Assembly (NCBI GenBank): GCA_002390045.1
Contig: DGSB01000039.1
Location: forward strand, 1 to 54,357
DNA: 54,357 nucleotides
From: Fibrobacter sp. UBA4373
GTDB taxonomy: Bacteria > Fibrobacterota > Fibrobacteria > Fibrobacterales > Fibrobacteraceae
Reading direction: 5' to 3'
Shown here: positions 49,453 to 54,357 of the stretch, one piece after another
Position numbering within the stretch: the first letter of the stretch is position 1
Layout: every line of letters begins with the position of its first letter
Made by a program: the position numbers and the translations under genes
The notes under the pieces: generated by a model
Database searches by the model: none
What the model was told of the DNA's origin: nothing
What the model saw: only the letters and a program-made list of their open reading frames with translations

Positions 49453-50794
49453 TCCGCTCCCGGGTCGTTGCGCCTTCCTGTAGGTCCATCCCTTTAAAAA
49501 TGGCGTTTTTCCCAAAGCGCTTTTTAATCAAAAGTTCTGCCTGCATCCGTTTCTTTTCTTTGGCTTCGGCTTCGACATCGGTAAACAGGTCGAATTCTTC
49601 ATAGCTGGTGTCAAGAATATTGTTCGCGGTCAGGTTCAGACGTTTGATGGTTAAGTTGTCGGGAACCATTTTTTCGAAAAGGGAAATGACGCTTTGTGCA
49701 ATTTGCGAAAGGGAGGCTGTATAGTGCCCAAGGTTTGCGGTGCCGTGGGCAGGCTTCGGAACCTCTCGTCCGTAGCGGTCGATGGCGACGGGGCCGTAGT
49801 AAGTTCCGCTTCGCATATTTTCCCGGTCATAGCCCACATCTAAAGTGAGAGCGTTGGTGACGAGATGCTTGTCGATCAGCTCCAGAGTCATGGAATCGAC
49901 CATTTCTCGGACAACGATTTTGGCTTTGTTTTTGCTGTATGCAGAGGAAAGGACTTGTCCCGAACCTAGACTGTTCGATTTGGGCTTGAATTTTTTGATG
50001 TCTTTGATGGAACAGGGCTCATAACCCCACGCGTGGTCAATCAAAATTTCGGCATTGACACCGAATGCTTTATACAGCTGTTCCGGAAAATGAACGCTTG
50101 CCCGAGCCACGTCGCCCATGGTGTAAAGGCCCATGGATTCGAGTCTTTGGGAAAGACCTGTGCCGACTTGCCAAAAACTGGTGATGGGTTTGTGCGCCCA
50201 TAGCTTTTCCCTAAAGATCTGCTCGTTGATTTCGGCGATGCGAACGCCGTCTTTATCGGCGGGGATGTGCTTGGCCAAAATGTCCATCGCAGCCTTGCAA
50301 AGGAAAAGGTTTGGCCCAATGCCCGCGGTTGCCGTGATGCCTGTCGTTTTTAAGACGTCCTGGATCATGGTTTGGGCAAGCTCGTGTGGCGTTTTTTTAT
50401 ACAGCGAAAGGTAACGCGTCACATCAAAAAAGCATTCGTCGATAGAATAAACGTGGATATCGTCTGGGCTAATATATTTGAGATAAACCTTGTAAATCTG
50501 CGCCGAGATCTCCATGTACTTGGCCATCTGCGGGGGAGCCGTAATGAAGTCGATTTTTTGACCGGTTCTTCGCTTGTAGTCTTCGAGCTTTTGATGGACT
50601 TCAAAAAGCCGAGGACGTCCGGGAATACCGAGGGATTTTAAACTCGGAGAAACGGCAAGGCAAATCGTTTTTTCGGTACGGCTCGCATCGGCGACGACAA
50701 GGTTTGTCGTCAGAGGGTCTAGACCCCGAAGCACGCATTCGACAGAGGCGTAGAACGACTTGAGATCGATGGCGATGTAAATCCGGCTTTCCAC
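49424..50794 (-). CDS. Y-family DNA polymerase, UvrX-like
   Basis: The protein of 456 residues is an ImpB/MucB/SamB-family translesion polymerase. The two catalytic metal sites are intact: Asp10 in AIDLKSFYASVEC and Asp119-Glu120 in YSIDECFFDV. A helix-hairpin-helix region (WQVGTGLSQRLESMGLYTMGDVA) and a little-finger domain follow. The C-terminal FKGMDLQEGATTRERN and the YolD-like neighbour point to the UvrX type of Firmicutes rather than DinB. The start is GTG, nine bases after the pseudouridine synthase stop. No LexA-type operator is evident, and the operon promoter lies far upstream at 52196-52203. Confidence 0.9.
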   Translation of the reverse strand: MESRIYIAIDLKSFYASVECVLRGLDPLTTNLVVADASRTEKTICLAVSPSLKSLGIPGRPRLFEVHQKLEDYKRRTGQKIDFITAPPQMAKYMEISAQIYKVYLKYISPDDIHVYSIDECFFDVTRYLSLYKKTPHELAQTMIQDVLKTTGITATAGIGPNLFLCKAAMDILAKHIPADKDGVRIAEINEQIFREKLWAHKPITSFWQVGTGLSQRLESMGLYTMGDVARASVHFPEQLYKAFGVNAEILIDHAWGYEPCSIKDIKKFKPKSNSLGSGQVLSSAYSKNKAKIVVREMVDSMTLELIDKHLVTNALTLDVGYDRENMRSGTYYGPVAIDRYGREVPKPAHGTANLGHYTASLSQIAQSVISLFEKMVPDNLTIKRLNLTANNILDTSYEEFDLFTDVEAEAKEKKRMQAELLIKKRFGKNAIFKGMDLQEGATTRERNEQIGGHRA

Positions 50795-50803
50795 GGGAAC
50801 AAA

Positions 50804-51367
50804 TTACAAAAGTCCTTTGCCCTGAAAAAAATCCGTGACGAATTTCCATTCCCCGGGTTTTAAATTTTCAAGTTTTAACTGGTCAATCTGGATACGGATA
50901 AGACGGAGCGTGGGGAAGCCGACGGCTGCCGTCATATGGCGGACCTGTCGATTTTTACCTTCGATGAGGGTGAGCTTTACCCACGACGTAGGAATATTTT
51001 TCCGAAAGCGAATGGGAGGATCCCTGTGCCACAGATCCTTTGGCTCTTCGACGATTTCCGCTTGGCATTTTTTGGTGTGATAGCCCTGAATGACAACGCC
51101 CTCTTTGAGCTTTTGAATCGCTTCGTCGGTGATTTGTCCATCGACCTGGGCAAGGTAGGTTCGGGGGTGAGCCTTTTCGGGATCGAGAAGATGCTTGATC
51201 AGTTTTCCGTTATCGGTGAGCAGCAAAGCGCCTTCGCTGTCGTGATCTAAACGGCCTGCCGCATAGACGCCTTTGGGAAAGTGAAATTCGTTTAGCGCCC
51301 GATGATTCCCTTCGGGAGAAAACTGGCTTAAAACGCCATAGGGCTTGTTGAATAGGATAACCTTCAT
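50804..51367 (-). CDS. rluE: RsuA/RluE-family pseudouridine synthase
   Basis: The product of 187 residues has the catalytic motif GRLDHDSEGALLLT with Asp41, the N-terminal FNKPYGVLSQF and the C-terminal LIEGKNRQVRHMTAAVG typical of RsuA/RluE enzymes. It lacks an S4 domain and has the short length of RluE, which modifies U2457 of 23S rRNA in E. coli. The exact target is inferred. Its ATG overlaps the TGA of the thioesterase gene (ATGA), so the two are coupled. Confidence 0.88.
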   Translation of the reverse strand: MKVILFNKPYGVLSQFSPEGNHRALNEFHFPKGVYAAGRLDHDSEGALLLTDNGKLIKHLLDPEKAHPRTYLAQVDGQITDEAIQKLKEGVVIQGYHTKKCQAEIVEEPKDLWHRDPPIRFRKNIPTSWVKLTLIEGKNRQVRHMTAAVGFPTLRLIRIQIDQLKLENLKPGEWKFVTDFFQGKGLL

Positions 51368-51765
51368 CGGCTATTCGATTTTTTGGCGTCGGCTTTTGTC
51401 TGGAATCTGTCGTTGTTCACAATGTAACGCTCGTGCGTTCCACCGCCGATGTGGCCTTTTTCGTCATAGGCATCGACTTCAAAAATGAGTTTCCGTTCAT
51501 CAATCGCAACAAGTTTTGCGATGCATTCCACTTTCATTCCAATCGGGGTCGGGCTTTCGTGGGTCACGTTCATCAGGGATCCCACGGTGCCGTAACCTTC
51601 GGCAAGGTAAGGCTGGACGGTGGTCCAGGCGGCTTTTTCGAGCATGGAAATCATCACCGGCGTCGCAAGGACTTCGAGGGTTCCGCTTCCGATTTCTTTT
51701 GCAGTGTGTTCGTCGTCGACAATGAATTCGATGCTTCCAGTGAGGCCTTCTTGTAAATGTCCCAT
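51364..51765 (-). CDS. Hotdog-fold thioesterase, FlK-like
   Basis: The product of 133 residues has the hotdog pattern of the fluoroacetyl-CoA thioesterase-like family, with LATPVMISMLEKAAW (Thr and Glu of the triad), NVTHESPTPIG (His) and a strand ending HERYIVN. It probably hydrolyses a short acyl-CoA, with substrate unknown. The ATG lies two bases after the upstream stop. A longer frame into the upstream gene is rejected because homology starts at this Met. Confidence 0.85.
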   Translation of the reverse strand: MGHLQEGLTGSIEFIVDDEHTAKEIGSGTLEVLATPVMISMLEKAAWTTVQPYLAEGYGTVGSLMNVTHESPTPIGMKVECIAKLVAIDERKLIFEVDAYDEKGHIGGGTHERYIVNNDRFQTKADAKKSNSR

Positions 51766-51767
51766 TT

Positions 51768-52175
51768 TTATGCGAAATCCTTCAGGGTGGCGATTTTGTA
51801 AAGGTGATAAGCGGCTTGTAGCGGAGTTGGCAGCACGAGATCGCTGCACATTTCTAGAATCATTCCTTTGCGGATTTTCCGCTTGACCGCAGGGCTTATC
51901 TTTCGCGATTGGATTTCTTTCAGGGTAATCGGATTCCCGGGAATTTGAACGTCGTTCAGATCCAAATGATTCAAATGCTGAATGATTTGGTCCCGAATGT
52001 CTTGATGAAAATGCAACGCCAGTCCGCCTGTGGATTTGAAAACTTGAATCCGATCGATGGAATCAAAATTTTCAAATGCGTAGTGGAGAATTTCTTCGTC
52101 CGCTTCGCTCAATTTGCCGGAGTTCAGACGGATCCGGAGATACCCTTCGGTTTCGTACTGAATGCTGAATTGCAT
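51768..52175 (-). CDS. Unknown protein, possible HMA-like ferredoxin-fold domain
   Basis: The 135-residue product opens with a beta-alpha-beta-like stretch (YETEGYLRIRLNSGKL, then IDRIQVFKSTGGLALHFH) that recalls degenerate heavy-metal-associated domains without the CxxC pair. The second half is basic and helical (RKISPAVKRKIRKGMI) and may contact a membrane. I cannot name a family with confidence. It is the first gene of the minus-strand operon, with AAGGAAGG before the ATG. Confidence 0.5.
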   Translation of the reverse strand: MQFSIQYETEGYLRIRLNSGKLSEADEEILHYAFENFDSIDRIQVFKSTGGLALHFHQDIRDQIIQHLNHLDLNDVQIPGNPITLKEIQSRKISPAVKRKIRKGMILEMCSDLVLPTPLQAAYHLYKIATLKDFA

Positions 52176-52195
52176 AAAAAACCTTCCTTTTTAGA

Positions 52196-52203
52196 ACAAT
52201 ATA
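52196..52203 (-). promoter_or_regulatory. Probable promoter of the 52175-49000 operon
   Basis: TATATTGT on the minus strand lies about 20 bases upstream of the ATG, with AAGGAAGG between. It is divergent from the PAS gene promoter. Confidence 0.42.
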
Positions 52204-52298
52204 GCTATTTGCACCTTTTGCCATGGAATAGTGACGGTTGTGTAAACGCTTATTCGTGATTTTGACTATAAAATAGAGCAGAATTGTTCCGGATTGTT

Positions 52299-52306
52299 TA
52301 TATTCT
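52299..52306 (+). promoter_or_regulatory. Probable leaderless promoter of the first PAS-GGDEF gene
   Basis: TATATTCT ends four bases before the ATG at 52311, with no Shine-Dalgarno site. Confidence 0.5.
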
Positions 52307-52310
52307 GTAT

Positions 52311-53177
52311 ATGAGGAATTCTGGACTTTCGAAGGAAGATCAATTTGCCGTGCTTCATTCTGTTTTGGAACATGTGCATGAAGGGGTTTATTGCGTCGAT
52401 AATGATCGTCGTATTTTCTATTGGAACGAAGCGGCTTCAAAAATTACAGGCTATTCTGCCGAAGAAATGCTTGGGAAGCGCTGCTTTGAAACCAACTTGA
52501 AGCATGTCGATCATTCGGGAAGGAACCTCTGTGCGGCCATGTGCCCGCTGGTGGCGACAATGTTCGACGGCCGCATTCGTACGGAGCCTGTTTATGCGCA
52601 CTGCAAGGATGGCCGCATGGTAGAAGTCGTGGTAAACTCCTACCCGTTGCAGATTGGTGATCATACGGTGGGGGGCATCGAAATCTTTACCCAAAAGGCT
52701 GTCGTGGATGCGCACAAGACTTTTGTGCGCAATGACCAAGCCGAAAAATCCGATGCTTCCGGACTTCCGAATAGCGATTATGTGAACTACTATATCGATT
52801 TGAAAATCCAGGAAAAACGTCATTTTGACAATCCGTTTGTCGTCGAGCTGATTCGTCTGGATAATTTTGACGAAATCGAAAAAGCCCATGGCGAAGATGC
52901 GGAAATGACCATGCGAAAGCTGGCGGATTGCATTCGACACGAAATGCGAAGTTCGGAACTTTTGGGCCGTGTCAAGAAGAATCTCCTGGCGGGAATTTAT
53001 ATGTCCGCAACGGAAGACGATGTTCCGATTATCGAACGGCATGTCCGTTACGCAGTCCAGAATATGGAACAAGAAAAAAATCTGAAGCTTTCCATCGCAG
53101 GGTGTGCTGCGGTATCGGATGATTCTCCGTCTCGCTTGATTCAGCGGGTTTCCGAAAAACTCGATCGAAAAAAATAG
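52311..53177 (+). CDS. PAS domain protein with degenerate GGDEF domain
   Basis: The product of 288 residues has a PAS domain at about 10-130 (DNDRRIFYWNEAASKITGYSAEEMLGKRC) with conserved HVDHSGRNLCAAMCPL cysteines, as in many PAS-diguanylate cyclases. A GGDEF-like domain follows at about 155-285 (PFVVELIRLDNFDEIEKAHG). Where the active-site GGDEF should be it reads LGRVKKNLLAGI, so it should not make cyclic di-GMP. There is no membrane segment. The frame opens nine codons upstream, but the ATG at 52311 sits right after a -10 element. The next gene begins ten bases later, so the two proteins probably act together. Confidence 0.8.
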   Translation: MRNSGLSKEDQFAVLHSVLEHVHEGVYCVDNDRRIFYWNEAASKITGYSAEEMLGKRCFETNLKHVDHSGRNLCAAMCPLVATMFDGRIRTEPVYAHCKDGRMVEVVVNSYPLQIGDHTVGGIEIFTQKAVVDAHKTFVRNDQAEKSDASGLPNSDYVNYYIDLKIQEKRHFDNPFVVELIRLDNFDEIEKAHGEDAEMTMRKLADCIRHEMRSSELLGRVKKNLLAGIYMSATEDDVPIIERHVRYAVQNMEQEKNLKLSIAGCAAVSDDSPSRLIQRVSEKLDRKK

Positions 53178-53187
53178 GGAAACAACA

Positions 53188-54357
53188 GTGGCGAAACTCG
53201 AATTTTCAACAGAAGATTTTGACAGGGCTTACTTACTTAACGCCTTCTCTTCGATGCCGGGTGGCTTGTTCATATACCAGGCTAATGAAGATGGAAAGCT
53301 TCTGTATGCAAACGAAGCGGTTTTGCGAGTGTTTGAATGCGATTCTGCGGAAGAATTTTTAGAAATTACCGGTGGAACGTTTGGCGGAATGGTGTACAGC
53401 AAGGACCGTGCTACGGTCGACTCCGCCATTTGGGAACAGGTCCGCGCACACGAAGATCGTTTTGACCATATTTCGTTCCGGATCCAGACCAAAAGTGGAA
53501 AGATCAAATACCTGGAAGATTACGGCCGGATGATCGAAGATGAAAAGCTCGGTCCTCTGTTTTATGTTTTTTTGGTCGAAGGAAAAGCGAAATATTTGGC
53601 ATATGAGCAGGATGATTTGACCGGATTCCCGGGCATGCGCCGCTTTTTGCAGTATTCTGAAAATGTGCTGGAATTGGTGCGCAGGGATCCCGAAAATGTC
53701 CACTATGCCTATGTCTATTTTAATTTTACGAATTTAAAACGCTTCAACGCGGTGCATGGTTTTGATGCCGGTGATGCTGTTTTAAAAAAATTAGCGTATT
53801 CGCTCAGCGAGGCATTCCCCAATAATTTCATTTCCCGCTTTTCGGAAGACCATTTTGTGGTCTGCACGGATGCTCAAGATTTGGAAACCCGGATTTCGAC
53901 AGTTCGAAAGGAAGTCGAAGCGGACACGGAAAACTTGATGCAGTTGAAAGCGGGCATTTACAATGTCACGCCGACGGATGTTTCGGCTGCGGTGGATTGT
54001 GACCTCGCGAAGTATGCTTGCGATTTTATTAAGGAAGAACCGCATCGGTTTTTCTGCGTGTACAAGCCTGGCCTTGAAAAGGATAACGAAAAGACCGCAT
54101 ATATTGTGGAAAACTTGGATCGGGCGATTTCGGAAGGCTGGATCGAGCCTTTTTATCAGCCGGTCATTCGTACTCTTTCGGGTGAAATTTGCAGTGCGGA
54201 AGCGCTCGCGCGCTGGCGCGATCCGGAACGCGGACTGATTTCTCCGGCGGATTTTATTCCGATTCTTGAAAAGAAGGGACTTTCGTATAAGTTGGATCTG
54301 TGCATTGTAGAACGTGTCGTGGGCATGTTGCAACAGCGGATTCTGGCGAAGGAAGCG
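53188..54357 (+). CDS. PAS - degenerate GGDEF - EAL protein, 3' end outside window
   Basis: The frame runs from GTG to the window edge (390 codons). Residues 15-125 look like a PAS domain (MPGGLFIYQANEDGKLLYANEAVLRVFEC starts it). Residues 140-295 form a GGDEF-like domain introduced by DDLTGFPGMRRFL, but its signature reads FSEDHFVV instead of GGDEF, so cyclase activity is unlikely. From about 310 an EAL domain begins with EPFYQPVIRTLSGE and SAEALARWRDPERGLISP. The EAL motif itself is intact as far as it can be read, so it may be a cyclic di-GMP phosphodiesterase or receptor. The metal-binding residues further on are outside the window. It is probably cotranscribed with the preceding gene. 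Confidence 0.85.
   Translation, partial: MAKLEFSTEDFDRAYLLNAFSSMPGGLFIYQANEDGKLLYANEAVLRVFECDSAEEFLEITGGTFGGMVYSKDRATVDSAIWEQVRAHEDRFDHISFRIQTKSGKIKYLEDYGRMIEDEKLGPLFYVFLVEGKAKYLAYEQDDLTGFPGMRRFLQYSENVLELVRRDPENVHYAYVYFNFTNLKRFNAVHGFDAGDAVLKKLAYSLSEAFPNNFISRFSEDHFVVCTDAQDLETRISTVRKEVEADTENLMQLKAGIYNVTPTDVSAAVDCDLAKYACDFIKEEPHRFFCVYKPGLEKDNEKTAYIVENLDRAISEGWIEPFYQPVIRTLSGEICSAEALARWRDPERGLISPADFIPILEKKGLSYKLDLCIVERVVGMLQQRILAKEA

Overview
The window looks like chromosome from a member of Fibrobacterota (Fibrobacter or Hallerella type). The clearest marker is the secreted protein at 9545-12055, which carries a fibro-slime (PA14-like) domain. Supporting signs are a type III glutamine synthetase, MglA/MglB proteins of the gliding type, poly-Ser linkers and C-terminal sorting-type modules on secreted proteins, and promoters whose -10 element reads TATNTTTN, close to the Bacteroidota -7 box (the same FCB superphylum). 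The assignment rests on recalled family knowledge and was not checked by search. The DNA is gene-dense and mostly housekeeping. No gap between genes exceeds about 230 bases, and I see no rRNA, tRNA, CRISPR array, insertion sequence or prophage.

Layout. 1-841: the remains of a cysQ-like gene, then rpsT with a textbook promoter and a terminator. 905-7082: a same-strand run of mglA, mglB, a small membrane-anchored protein, a 964-residue outer-membrane-type protein and a small Omp85 protein. 7079-8669: epmB and efp, divergent, with -10 boxes that overlap on opposite strands. 8745-13478: a TPR-like membrane protein, the fibro-slime protein and a sodium:solute symporter. 13517-17580: a stand-alone AICAR transformylase, an unknown protein coupled to trmFO, and the convergent tgt. 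17598-21519: a potABCD transporter on the minus strand. 21601-28237: HsdR_N-like protein, alanine racemase, M29 aminopeptidase, glnN behind a sigma-54 promoter, and the start of a MoxR - DUF58 - transglutaminase operon that ends at 31251. 31301-34860: a Wza-like export lipoprotein, two very small proteins and a LysM lytic transglycosylase. 34932-38393: DJ-1 protein, citramalate synthase and hisD. 38471-46391: SpoU methyltransferase, metG, a porin-like protein with a long Ala/Pro/Glu/Lys linker, a PIN-domain protein, gatB, a small envelope protein and hflX. 46478-48859: a secreted HExxH protein with an operator-like palindrome at its promoter. 49000-52175: a five-gene minus-strand operon with a thioesterase, a pseudouridine synthase, and a Y-family polymerase plus YolD-like partner. 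52311 to the end: two PAS proteins with degenerate GGDEF domains, the second also carrying EAL and running off the window.

The most general new signal is regulatory. About ten genes have a TATATT-like -10 element ending only 4-7 bases before their ATG and no Shine-Dalgarno sequence, so they are probably transcribed as leaderless mRNAs, next to other genes with good Shine-Dalgarno sites. In three places a terminator sits directly against such a promoter. The best candidate for an undescribed functional system is the MglA/MglB plus outer-membrane protein run at 905-7082.
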